From Qipengyuania_B sp965214525 (GTDB lineage Bacteria; Pseudomonadota; Alphaproteobacteria; Sphingomonadales; Sphingomonadaceae), in the NCBI GenBank assembly GCA_965214525.1, contig OZ243959.1:1674001-1738000 (forward strand): a DNA stretch of 64,000 nucleotides, given 5' to 3'. The notes below the pieces were generated by a model, which did not search any database, was not told where the DNA came from, and saw only the letters and a list, made by a program, of their open reading frames with translations. A program made the position numbers and the translations under genes. Every line of letters starts with the position of its first letter. The first letter of the stretch is position 1. Of the stretch, positions 34,435-43,096 are shown one piece after another.

Positions 34435-35933
34435 ACGAATTCGCGGTGCATACCGGACCATCATGGCGCCTCCTGCGAACACTATTTCATGGCGCACGCA
34501 GCGAAATGGACGTCGCTGCGCAGCCAAAAGACGGCTTGGTGGTCTTCGCGGTGATGTGGGGCATCGCCATGATGTTGAGCGCCGCCTCCCATATCACGAT
34601 CCTCAATGGCGATCACGGCTTGCAACTGGCGGCCGTAACGTGGGCGGCGCTCGGCTCTGCCACCCTGCTGGTCATGGTTCCGCGCAAAACCCGCCTGCTT
34701 ATGGTGGTGGCCGGATTGATGAGCGTACAATATCTTTTGCGCCTTCCGGCTTCATCCAACAACCAGACGATCGCTCTGTTTATGAACGCCGCGATATTTA
34801 TCGCGATCGGCATGCAGGTATTGGCGAACCGAAGCTTTCGTATCAATCGCGACACGCCTTACGAGCAGCTGCGCGTGGTCGCCCGCGCACTGCTTGCTGT
34901 GATGTATTTCTATGGCGTTTTTCACAAGATCAACACGGATTTTCTCGATCCGCAGGTCAGCTGCGCCACCGCCCTCTACCAGCCGCTCGCCGGTCCGCTG
35001 GGGCTCGGCCAAAATCTGGCGGGGCAGTACCTCGCCATCGCCGCAACCTTCGTAGTTGAAACCATCGCGATCGTCTGCCTGTACTGGCGGCGGTTCTTTT
35101 GGGTTGGCCTATTGGTCAGCCTGCCGTTCCACTATGTCATCCCGCTGTCGGGCTATTCGTGGTACATGGACTTCTCCAGCCTGGTTTTCGCACTTTACAT
35201 GCTGGCGGTGCCGCGCGAGGTCGCATCGGGTTTGTACTCGACCGGGGTTTCCCTTTTGCGGACCGTTCCCAAACTACGACCGGGCTTGTCGGCGGTGTTG
35301 CTGCTCGGCGGAGGGTGGATCGCCGCATTGAGTATCGCCTGGGCCATCGGGTTGCTGTACCCTGGCCGCAGTCTTGGCCTCCTGTGGCATTCTGCCTGGT
35401 TGTTGGTGTGGGCGGTATTCGGTGGGCTGAGCATGGTGCTCATCATCCGCGCCGCCCTCTTGGAGCAGCCTTATCAGGTTCCCGCATCGGGAGCCAAGCG
35501 AAGCTGGTGGGTTTATGCCATTCCAGCGGCCCTCTTCCTTACCTGCACCTCGCCTTACATCGGCCTCAAGACGGAAAGCTCCATCGCAATGTTCAGCAAT
35601 CTTCATACAGAAGGAGGGGTGAGCAACCATCTGCTGTTTCCTGAACCGCCGTACCTGTTCGATTATCAAAAACGCGTCACCCGTGTGATTGCAAGCTCCG
35701 ACCCGATCTTGAACGCGAGAGCGCAGAACCAAGATTTCGGGTTGGTCGAGCACGATGTTGCAATCCGCCTACTGCGCAATCCGGGCATGTGGATCACCTA
35801 CGAGATGGACGGGCGGCGGTATGACCGTATAACAGCGGCGAACTATACCGGGCATCGTCCCGGCAGGGTCGAACAAAAGCTGCTCGACTTCAAACCGATC
35901 GACTGGGCGCGCCCAAAGATGTGTTCGCATTGA
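34431..35933 (+). CDS. HTTM-like multi-pass membrane protein
   Basis: 500 aa from the GTG at 34431; a longer open frame to 34251 would overlap the small gene in another frame and has no ribosome site. About ten hydrophobic segments. The stretch ALLAVMYFYGVFHKINTDFL with a following CA, and the later aromatic SGYSWYMDFSS, recall the HTTM domain related to vitamin-K-dependent gamma-carboxylase. The last 130 residues are soluble and include FPEPPYLFDYQKR, and should face the periplasm. Bacterial HTTM proteins are largely uncharacterised. The domain call is moderate. Confidence 0.6.
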   Translation: MNEFAVHTGPSWRLLRTLFHGARSEMDVAAQPKDGLVVFAVMWGIAMMLSAASHITILNGDHGLQLAAVTWAALGSATLLVMVPRKTRLLMVVAGLMSVQYLLRLPASSNNQTIALFMNAAIFIAIGMQVLANRSFRINRDTPYEQLRVVARALLAVMYFYGVFHKINTDFLDPQVSCATALYQPLAGPLGLGQNLAGQYLAIAATFVVETIAIVCLYWRRFFWVGLLVSLPFHYVIPLSGYSWYMDFSSLVFALYMLAVPREVASGLYSTGVSLLRTVPKLRPGLSAVLLLGGGWIAALSIAWAIGLLYPGRSLGLLWHSAWLLVWAVFGGLSMVLIIRAALLEQPYQVPASGAKRSWWVYAIPAALFLTCTSPYIGLKTESSIAMFSNLHTEGGVSNHLLFPEPPYLFDYQKRVTRVIASSDPILNARAQNQDFGLVEHDVAIRLLRNPGMWITYEMDGRRYDRITAANYTGHRPGRVEQKLLDFKPIDWARPKMCSH

Positions 35934-36667
35934 CTGACTGGCTCTGCCTTTAGCGCATGACGCGCGGCCAGCGCAACAAAGGGTCTGCCTTGCTTTAGGC
36001 GTCGTTCGCAGCCAATCCGAAGGCGAGCAGTTGACACGGTCACTTTCCCTGTCGGTCATACCACGAAGCCTGGAGTGGCCGGTCGCCATATGCTTGGCTG
36101 TCGCATGCGCGATGCATTACAACTAATGCCTAGATTACGGGCACTGGGCGAAATGACTGGGCATCACTGAGCGGCGGAAGCTGCCGCTAGCAGGACTCGA
36201 GCCTCCTTATTCTTCGAGTTCTCGCCCTACGTTGATGTGACCTGTAAAAGCTGCGCAACATCGGCTTGGATGAGCCCCAGTGCTGGCGTTCACAGACCCT
36301 TTGCACAAGTCGCCGCAGATCGGCAGCTGACCGCGGAGCGGCTATGATCGAGAACCACAGCTATCGCCTGTTCGGATCTTCAGAGCCGCCGGTTGCCTAA
36401 CGGCCCAGTTCATGTCGACACGTTGCCACTATAGCTGACGGCCCCTTTCGGACTCGCGTTAGTAGTCAAATGCATCGCGGTGATTGAGTGGGAACGGACA
36501 TACTTGATGGAAAGTTTAACGTTCTTTGATGCGGGAACCGGACAACCGGACATTGCTTTGGTTGGTAGGGTACGCAGGATATCGCGTGGCTCACTTCGCC
36601 GGACCTGCTTTTGCAGGTGGCTCGGCCGGGCGCCTATCCCCCGGACAATTGAACCCTTGAGAGCAGT
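35934..36667. other. Long intergenic region with a small hairpin
   Basis: About 730 bases with no supported gene. ACCTGC-TTTT-GCAGGT at 36603-36618 is a perfect 6-bp hairpin with a tetraloop. GCCTAACGGCCCAGTT near 36395 resembles short motifs in other gaps of the window. The long minus-strand frame from 36410 is mostly antisense to the acyltransferase gene. Confidence 0.45.
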
Positions 36668-37972
36668 GTGTTTAACCGAACAGCTCACGAAGCTGGGGGA
36701 AATTGTGGTAACACAGCGTCTTCCGAAGCATGCGTATCCGCCGGGGCGGCCACGGGTATTGCATACGACAATCGAAACTTCTCGCTCGGCTTGGCAGGGC
36801 TTCGCGGCTTTGCTGCGGTCGCGGTCGTGATCTACCACGTCTTCCACGTGTTGCCGATCGCCGGCATTGACGGTCCCCAAGAGATAATGGTCGACGTGTT
36901 CTACGGCCCCTTGCTGGCGCAACACGTTTTTCTCGGGTTTTTCAATGGTCGCGGAGCGGTGACGCTGTTCTTCGTGCTCAGCGGATGTGTCCTGGCGCTC
37001 TCGCTCGACCGCCAACCGCGCTTCGGGCTGCGCGATATGGGGGGCTACCTCGTTCGGCGCGGATTCAGACTTTATCCGTTGCTCATCTTTGCAGCCAGCT
37101 TGGGGGCCATGCTGCAGTACTTCATGCAGCCTGGAGCAATCGAAGCCGTCTCCCGATGGGTGAACTGGCATTACAATGTGCCTAACCATGACCTCCCGCG
37201 CGAATGGCTCCTGAACGCGCTCGGTGTGTCGGACACGCTGAACAGTCCAGCCTGGTCTATCCGGGTCGAACTGCTGGCTTCGCTAATATTTCCAGTGCTG
37301 TACTTGCTCTCTCTTCATCCATGGCGCGCGGCAGCGTCCGGGGTTTGCTTCGTCGGACTCATGTTCGTTCTACCCGGCAACCCTCATCGCTACCTGCTTA
37401 TGAACATCTTCACGTTCAGCTTCTTTCTTGGTGCCCTCATCCCTCGTTACGGAGCCCTTGTCGCCAACTGGTATGGCAAGCGCGACAGGAGGGGGCGCCT
37501 GCTCATTCTGGCCGCGACCGTTCTTCCCTTCATGTTCGCTCGCCGGCTCATCGAGCCCTCAACCTTCGCGCCCCCTCCCGTAGTGCTGATCGAAACCCTT
37601 TGCTCTGCCATGATTGTAACACTCGTCCTGTACAGACCGGCACCGCCGATCCTGACCAGGCCGTTCGCGCAAATCCTTGGCCGCGTTTCCTACGGAATTT
37701 ACCTCCTGCACCTGATCGTACTGTTCGCACTGGTGCACATTTTCTTCCCGGTCATACCACCTTTAGAAGCCGCTGGGGCGGTCCCGATCACGGTGTTCCT
37801 CTGCATTGCTACCCTCGCGATTACGGTAGCGGCCTCATTCGCAACATACGAGCTGTTGGAAGCGCCATTCCAGCGTGCCGGGAGCAGAGCAGCCAAGTAT
37901 TTAGATAAGCTCCGAAAGTCCGCTGATCCGGACCATGCTGAGGAACCGAAACAGCCGGGTCCGAGCGAATAG
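36668..37972 (+). CDS. Acyltransferase 3 family (OafA/NodX-like) membrane O-acyltransferase
   Basis: A 434-aa protein from a GTG at 36668; the first 35 residues are unlike the family and the true start could be a little later. Motif LAGLRGFAAVAVVIYHVFH carries the family's key His in the first helix. LFFVLSGCVLALSL and VRRGFRLYP hold the conserved Arg-x10-H region, and NSPAWSIRVELLA and YGIYLLHLIVLF follow, with ten helices in all. These enzymes move acetyl or other acyl groups onto surface sugars. It is transcribed alone; in this window it could act on the same glycans as the gtr or NodU-like genes. Confidence 0.88.
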   Translation: MFNRTAHEAGGNCGNTASSEACVSAGAATGIAYDNRNFSLGLAGLRGFAAVAVVIYHVFHVLPIAGIDGPQEIMVDVFYGPLLAQHVFLGFFNGRGAVTLFFVLSGCVLALSLDRQPRFGLRDMGGYLVRRGFRLYPLLIFAASLGAMLQYFMQPGAIEAVSRWVNWHYNVPNHDLPREWLLNALGVSDTLNSPAWSIRVELLASLIFPVLYLLSLHPWRAAASGVCFVGLMFVLPGNPHRYLLMNIFTFSFFLGALIPRYGALVANWYGKRDRRGRLLILAATVLPFMFARRLIEPSTFAPPPVVLIETLCSAMIVTLVLYRPAPPILTRPFAQILGRVSYGIYLLHLIVLFALVHIFFPVIPPLEAAGAVPITVFLCIATLAITVAASFATYELLEAPFQRAGSRAAKYLDKLRKSADPDHAEEPKQPGPSE

Positions 37973-38185
37973 AATGGCGGTTCAGCCCTCGCAGTATCGT
38001 TCCACCTTCTTTATGGGTGGATTGGTTGGACGCCGAACGGCGGCTTTCATCTATCGGTCTGCCAAATCCAGATAGTCCATTTCCGGCCCATGAGCCGCCA
38101 GTCAGTTCGCCGTCCTAACGTCATCGATCCTAGCTGGTTTGAACCGAACCCAAAGCTTGATCTTCGCTGGGAAGAACGCCGGGGA

Positions 38186-38989
38186 CTATCGCTTTGGTGC
38201 GATGATCACTCGGACCATGAGCCGGCCTTGATGGTCGCCAAGATCGCGTTCAATGCCTGCTGGATTGCCGATCCTGCCTTCCGGATCATAAACGAAGCAA
38301 ACCAGCGTGTCGCAGTCCGGGTGCCGCTCATAACGAGCACAATCAATTATTAGCTGTTCACCAATGTCTCCAGCTTTCAGTGAAGCGCGCGTTTTCTTTA
38401 CTTCGATGACGATGCGCTCGGGCTTGAGCAAGAAATCGACCCGGGCAGCGCGACCGGCATAGCTTGGGGTCCATTCCTCAGGGCGGATATCCTCGAAATG
38501 TAGCCGCAGCAAACCATGCAGCAGATCCTGAACGTCATATTCGTCTTCAATCTCGATAGTCGTCCGACCGGCATGGCGAGACTGAAGCTGGCGCGCTGCG
38601 GAATGGAAGCGCAGGCATATACGCTCGATGAGGCTGAGGTGATCCGGCATTCCGCTAAATGCGCCGTTTTCGTCGCTACCATGGTCGATCGCAAATTCGG
38701 TGATCTCGTCGATCATCGATTCAATCACTGCCTTTGCCTCCGCTAAGCCGCGGAGGTAGGCTTCGTGAAACGCGTGATCGGGGGTGCCGCTTGTAAAGAA
38801 ACTGAGACTGTAACTGATTCCGGTAAAGTCGCTAACATTCCGGCTCGTGTCGCCAAAAATCTTAGCGATAACAATCTCAGTGTCGCGCCGCCATTTGCTG
38901 AACTCTGGCCCGCTGCTGCTGACGGAACGCAGCGCTTCAATGCCTTCGCGTTGCCGTGTCAGTAAGGCGATTGCGCGCTCAGATTGCAC
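38186..38989 (-). CDS. PD-(D/E)XK nuclease-like protein, possible defence effector
   Basis: A 267-aa protein. The C-terminal domain has ARVDFLLKPERIVIEVKKTR, that is D185 followed by E196-V-K198, the PD-(D/E)XK nuclease core, then a helix with IGEQLIIDCARYERHP and the strand DTLVCFVYDP. The N-terminal domain opens with EFSKWRRDTEIVIAKIFG and FTGISYSLSFF, a pattern I have seen fused to various effector domains in uncharacterised bacterial proteins. Likely cuts nucleic acid when triggered; the trigger is unknown. It stands alone between an acyltransferase and a fusion hydrolase, with long gaps on both sides. Confidence 0.7.
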   Translation of the reverse strand: MQSERAIALLTRQREGIEALRSVSSSGPEFSKWRRDTEIVIAKIFGDTSRNVSDFTGISYSLSFFTSGTPDHAFHEAYLRGLAEAKAVIESMIDEITEFAIDHGSDENGAFSGMPDHLSLIERICLRFHSAARQLQSRHAGRTTIEIEDEYDVQDLLHGLLRLHFEDIRPEEWTPSYAGRAARVDFLLKPERIVIEVKKTRASLKAGDIGEQLIIDCARYERHPDCDTLVCFVYDPEGRIGNPAGIERDLGDHQGRLMVRVIIAPKR

Positions 38990-39637
38990 GACAGGTGGTC
39001 AGGACGTTAGTAAGAGCGATGGTCTGCTCGTCTTTCGAGTTTTGGGGCTGGCTTCTAAATGCTATCTGAAAGTTTCAATCATAGCTGGTGTGAATAAATG
39101 ATCAAATGTTGGCCAAGCCGATCCCTTGTTGAATATCCGGTTCCACCGGTTTGGCTTCCAGAAGCGGAAAGTCGTCTAACGGCCTAATTGCAGTCCGTCC
39201 ATTGAAAGGTGTGCCGCAATAAATGTTACGAAAGCCAGAAAATGTCATAAGTGCGACGTGCAGGTTCGTTGGTCCGTCTGGTGGGCACCCACGCCTTCAC
39301 CCGGTATAAGAATCAGTTTTACTCGTCGCCCGCTGTCGCATTCGTTCGCCTATGTTCGGCACCAAAATTATGACGAGCATTATGACCGAAGTCCAACAAG
39401 ATAGTTAAACCCGCAGAATATTGAGGGTTTATGGCGGACTCCGTCTCCGCCATTTTCCGGGCTCGTCATCTCGTCATCATCGGCGGTTAGTCTTATGCCG
39501 TCCGTGGTTCGCTCAGTCGCAAGGGATTTTGCGCTAACGGTTTGCGATTTGCGCCCCTAGGGGCTTAAGGCGCACCTTTCTTGATGTGCTGCGGGCTGGT
39601 AGCGGCATGCAATGCAGGTTCGTCCCAGGAAACACTG
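38990..39637. other. Intergenic region, repeat fragments and hairpin
   Basis: No gene supported. GGCTTCCAGAAGCGG and GTCGTCTAACGGCC near 39146-39185 resemble other repeat-like intergenic segments. A strong hairpin lies at 39433-39451, listed separately. Confidence 0.45.
39433..39456 (+). terminator. Hairpin GGCGGA/TCCGCC followed by a short T-tract
   Basis: GGCGGA pairs with TCCGCC around the 7-base loop CTCCGTC, followed by ATTTTCC. This looks like a weak intrinsic terminator or the end of a lost gene or tRNA-like site. It lies about 180 bases before the fusion hydrolase gene, with no obvious gene to terminate on the plus strand. Confidence 0.4.
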
Positions 39638-40861
39638 ATGGCCAAACGCAGACTTACAGGATTTGGCGGACTTTGTATCGCGGCAGATGAATTCGGCTCC
39701 CAGCACGAACCTTCCGTTCTGCTCGTTCCCGGAGGCGGGCAATCGCGCGACGTCTGGCTGCCGACCGCCAAGGCGCTGGCCGAAGCGGGACGACACGTTA
39801 TCACCCTGGACCTCAGGGGTCACGGCGGAAGCGACCGACCGAGCGATGGGCGCTACGACATCACCGCGTTGGTTGGCGATCTGCACGCTGTCTTGCGGCA
39901 ATTATCTTCGCGCCCCGTCATCGTCGGCGCAGCGCTCGGGGGGTGGATTGCCGCCACCGCCATCGTGGAAGGCGGCCCCGACCTTGCCAGCGGTCTTATC
40001 CTGGTGGACAGTCCGGCGTATATCGATGGCGATAGCCCGGTCTTGCCAGACCGCCCCTCTCAGGGTTCCCAAGCTGAAGATCGGGCAACCGGCTTCGACC
40101 CTGCCTTCGTCAACGGTGTCGATGCGGATGAGGTGAAGCGCCGCGTGCTGGAGGCGATCGGACAGATCGAGGTGCCAACGCTGCTGTTGCGCGATACACG
40201 CAGCGCTCTATTATCTTCATACGACATCACCGATCTTGCCCGACGGATACCGGCGGCAGAGGTTGCCGAAGTAGAGGATGCCGAGCATCCGATCGCGCTG
40301 GAACACGCTGATACGTTCAATGCATTGCTGGTGGAATTTCTCGAACGGCGAGTCCCGCGTTCGCCCAACGAATTCGTATCCGGGTCCGATCAACGCACGT
40401 TGCGCGATGCGCTCGGCTGTTTCGCGACGGGCGTCACCGTCGTTACCGCCAAGGGGGCGGACGGAACGCCCGTGGGCCTGACCGCCAACAGCTTCACTTC
40501 AGTCAGCATGGACCCGCCATTATTGCTGGTATGTCCGGCCCGCAACGCGAACAGCATGAGTGCGCTGCACGCGGTCAATCACTTTGCAGTCAACGTGCTG
40601 CATATCGGGCAACAGAACGTCTCCAACATATTCGCGACGAGCAGGGAAGACCGGTTCGGGCAGACGGCCTGGGAAGAATGGGACACGGGTGCGCCCATCA
40701 TCTGCAACTCACTGGCAAGCTTTGAATGTCGCAAGCATGCCGAATATGACGGCGGCGATCACGTCATCCTGGTCGGCGAAGTCATGCGCGTCCGCTTCGC
40801 TCCCCAGCGCGATCCCCTCCTTTACTTCCGCGGCAAGTATCGACGCCTGCACTTTGCCTGA
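39638..40861 (+). CDS. Fusion of alpha/beta-hydrolase and flavin reductase domains
   Basis: 407 aa from the ATG at 39638 (CCAGGAAA upstream). Residues 1-255: alpha/beta hydrolase with VLLVPGGGQSRDVW, DLRGHGGSDRP and a late His (DAEHPIALEH). The nucleophile elbow reads VIVGAALGGW, with Ala99 where Ser is expected, so it is probably not an esterase. Residues about 270-407: flavin reductase with DALGCFATGVTVVTAKG, VGLTANSFTSVSMDPP, SNIFATSREDRF and HVILVGEVM. That domain uses NAD(P)H to make reduced flavin for a monooxygenase. The pairing suggests a ring- or ketone-oxidising pathway, and the genes that follow are for acyl-CoA breakdown. Confidence 0.8.
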   Translation: MAKRRLTGFGGLCIAADEFGSQHEPSVLLVPGGGQSRDVWLPTAKALAEAGRHVITLDLRGHGGSDRPSDGRYDITALVGDLHAVLRQLSSRPVIVGAALGGWIAATAIVEGGPDLASGLILVDSPAYIDGDSPVLPDRPSQGSQAEDRATGFDPAFVNGVDADEVKRRVLEAIGQIEVPTLLLRDTRSALLSSYDITDLARRIPAAEVAEVEDAEHPIALEHADTFNALLVEFLERRVPRSPNEFVSGSDQRTLRDALGCFATGVTVVTAKGADGTPVGLTANSFTSVSMDPPLLLVCPARNANSMSALHAVNHFAVNVLHIGQQNVSNIFATSREDRFGQTAWEEWDTGAPIICNSLASFECRKHAEYDGGDHVILVGEVMRVRFAPQRDPLLYFRGKYRRLHFA

Positions 40862-40974
40862 AACGATTGGCTAGATTGTGCTGCGCCACCGGTCGCAATC
40901 GCTGAACACACTTCAGTCGCCCCGCATCAATTCTCGAAATGCCTAGGCGATTGAGGCGGACAGGCCCGACCGGC

Positions 40975-41736
40975 CTATTTGCCCTTCCAATTGGGCTTGC
41001 GCTTCTCCGCAAAGGCAGCGGCGCCCTCACGCGCGTCATCGCTCATGAAGACTGTCGGCACGATCTGTGCCTGATTGTTCCAGCGGTCGCCCATGCTCCA
41101 CCCCCTTGATTCTTCGATGACCTGCTTGGAAATCTGTACCGCCAAAGGGCCGTTTGCATTGATGGAGCGGGCCAGTTCCATGGCACCCTCGATAGCTTCC
41201 CCATCGGCGATCCGGTTGATCAGTCCGATTTCATAAGCCCGTTGCGCGGATATGAACTCGCCCGTCAAAGCCAGTTCCATCGCGATCTTGTGGGGGATCT
41301 GATCGGGAAGCATCATCAACCCGCCCGCAGCGGCCGCCAAGCCTCGCTTCACTTCCGGAATGCCGAATTTCGCATCCTTGCTGGCCACGACCAGATCGCA
41401 CGCGATCATCAGTTCCATGCCACCTGCAAGGGCATAGCCATCGACCGCTGCGATCAGCGGCTTCTTGGGCTTTTGCTGAACCAGGCCGCCAAAACCCCGC
41501 CCCTCGATCGTAGGGCTCTCGCCGCGTAGGAAACCCTTGAGGTCCATGCCGGAGCAGAAGCTACCGCCAGCCCCGGTCAAAATTCCCACCCGCAGATTGT
41601 CGTCACCGTCGAGCCGGTCGAGCGCCGCCGCAATCCCCTCGGCTGCGGCCTTGTTCATCGCATTCTTCGCTTCGGGGCGGTTGATGGTGATGACGATGAC
41701 GCCATCCTCTTCGCGGGTCAGAACTTCCTCGGACAT
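40975..41736 (-). CDS. Enoyl-CoA hydratase/isomerase (crotonase family)
   Basis: 253 aa from the ATG at 41736 with GGGAG upstream; the much longer open frame to 42303 is antisense to the thiolase gene. The oxyanion-hole segments are GGSFCSGMDLKGF and DGYALAGGMELMIACDL, followed by KFGIPEVKRGL, where the Glu of the catalytic pair would be. Crotonases hydrate or isomerise enoyl-CoA intermediates in fatty acid, steroid or aromatic breakdown. It is divergent from the thiolase gene at 41833 with a 96-base gap, so the two may share a control region. Confidence 0.9.
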   Translation of the reverse strand: MSEEVLTREEDGVIVITINRPEAKNAMNKAAAEGIAAALDRLDGDDNLRVGILTGAGGSFCSGMDLKGFLRGESPTIEGRGFGGLVQQKPKKPLIAAVDGYALAGGMELMIACDLVVASKDAKFGIPEVKRGLAAAAGGLMMLPDQIPHKIAMELALTGEFISAQRAYEIGLINRIADGEAIEGAMELARSINANGPLAVQISKQVIEESRGWSMGDRWNNQAQIVPTVFMSDDAREGAAAFAEKRKPNWKGK

Positions 41737-41832
41737 CGGCAACTCCCATTGCGTTACGAAACTTGTCTTGCCCCCTTGCTGGCCCCGGCTTACGAATACG
41801 TCAACCTTAACCCGTTCGCAAAGGAACCCGAC

Positions 41833-43092
41833 ATGACCGACGCCTACATCATTGACGCCGTCCGCACACCGCGCGGAATTGGCAAGGTGGGCAAGGGTGC
41901 CCTGGCTGCGCGGCATCCGCAGCATCTGGCCGCGACCGTGCTGAAGGCAATTGCCGAGCGAAACAAGCTCGATACGAAGGACGTGGACGATGTGATCTGG
42001 TCGACCAGCACGCAAAAGGGAAAACAGGGCGGCGACCTTGGCCGTATGGCTGCATTGGATGCGGGCTACGACGTGACGAGTTCGGGGATGACGCTCGACA
42101 GGTTTTGTGGCGGCGGGATCACGACCGTCAATCTGGCGGCTGCGCAGGTGATGAGCGGGATGGCCGATTGCGTAGTGGCGGGCGGCACCGAGATGATGAG
42201 CCTGACCGGGCAGATGACGCAGGAGGAAATGGCCGCTGGGTTTGCCCCTGCGATGATGGGATCGGGCAATGAGCGGCTGCAGAAGGTTCATCCGCAATCG
42301 CATCAGGGGGTGTGCGGAGATGCCATTGCGACGAAGGAGGGCTTCACCCGCGAGGAGCTGGACGCTTTGGGGCTACGCAGCCAGCAACGCGCCGCTCGCG
42401 CGATCGAGGAGGGGCGGTTCGACAAGAGCCTGGTTCCCGTGACGGACGATGACGGCAACGTCCTGCTCGACACCGAGGAATTTCCCCGTCCGCAGACGAC
42501 CGCCGAGGGTCTAGCTGAATTGCAGCCCAGTTTCGCCAAGATCGCTGATGTGCCGATAGACAAGAACGGCACGACCTTTCGCGGACTTATCAATCAGAAG
42601 TATCCTGATCTCGACATCCAGCATTTTCATCATGCTGGCAATTCGTCGGGCGTGGTTGATGGGGCTGCTGCCGTGCTGGTCACATCGAAGGAATATGCCG
42701 ACGAACATGCTCTGAAGCCGCGCGCGCGCATCGTCGCGACCGCCAATCAGGGGGACGATCCTACCCTGATGCTGAATGCCCCGGTTCCCGCAGCTAAAAA
42801 GGTTCTGGAAAAAGCCGGCCTGACCAAGGACGACATCGATCTTTGGGAGATCAACGAGGCGTTCGCCGTCGTCGCCGCCAAATTCATCCGCGATCTGGAT
42901 CTTGATGTCGACAAGGTCAATGTGAATGGCGGGGCTATCGCACTCGGGCATCCGATCGGTGCGACCGGTTCGATCCTCATCGGCACCATCCTCGACGAAC
43001 TGGAGCGCACTGGTGGCCGCTACGGACTCGTCACCATGTGCGCGGCGGGCGGCATGGCGCCTGCCATTATCATCGAACGGGTCGCGGAATAG
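41833..43092 (+). CDS. Acetyl-CoA acetyltransferase (thiolase)
   Basis: 419 aa from the ATG at 41833 with AAGGAAC upstream. Thiolase N-terminus IIDAVRTPRGIGKVGKG, active Cys in LDRFCGGGITTVN, the second domain with NEAFAVVAAKF, His in NVNGGAIALGHPIGATGSI and the C-terminal Cys in MCAAGGMAPA. All catalytic residues are present. It would cleave 3-ketoacyl-CoA or condense acetyl-CoA. It leads a plus-strand operon with the thiolase-like gene four bases downstream. Confidence 0.93.
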   Translation: MTDAYIIDAVRTPRGIGKVGKGALAARHPQHLAATVLKAIAERNKLDTKDVDDVIWSTSTQKGKQGGDLGRMAALDAGYDVTSSGMTLDRFCGGGITTVNLAAAQVMSGMADCVVAGGTEMMSLTGQMTQEEMAAGFAPAMMGSGNERLQKVHPQSHQGVCGDAIATKEGFTREELDALGLRSQQRAARAIEEGRFDKSLVPVTDDDGNVLLDTEEFPRPQTTAEGLAELQPSFAKIADVPIDKNGTTFRGLINQKYPDLDIQHFHHAGNSSGVVDGAAAVLVTSKEYADEHALKPRARIVATANQGDDPTLMLNAPVPAAKKVLEKAGLTKDDIDLWEINEAFAVVAAKFIRDLDLDVDKVNVNGGAIALGHPIGATGSILIGTILDELERTGGRYGLVTMCAAGGMAPAIIIERVAE

Positions 43093-43096
43093 GGGT

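Noticed and set aside
36410..37189. 259-aa minus-strand frame
   Set aside because: Its larger part is antisense to the acyltransferase gene; composition is that of a shadow frame.
41737..42303. N-terminal extension of the crotonase frame
   Set aside because: It is antisense to the thiolase gene, and the ATG at 41736 has a proper ribosome site and family-like start.
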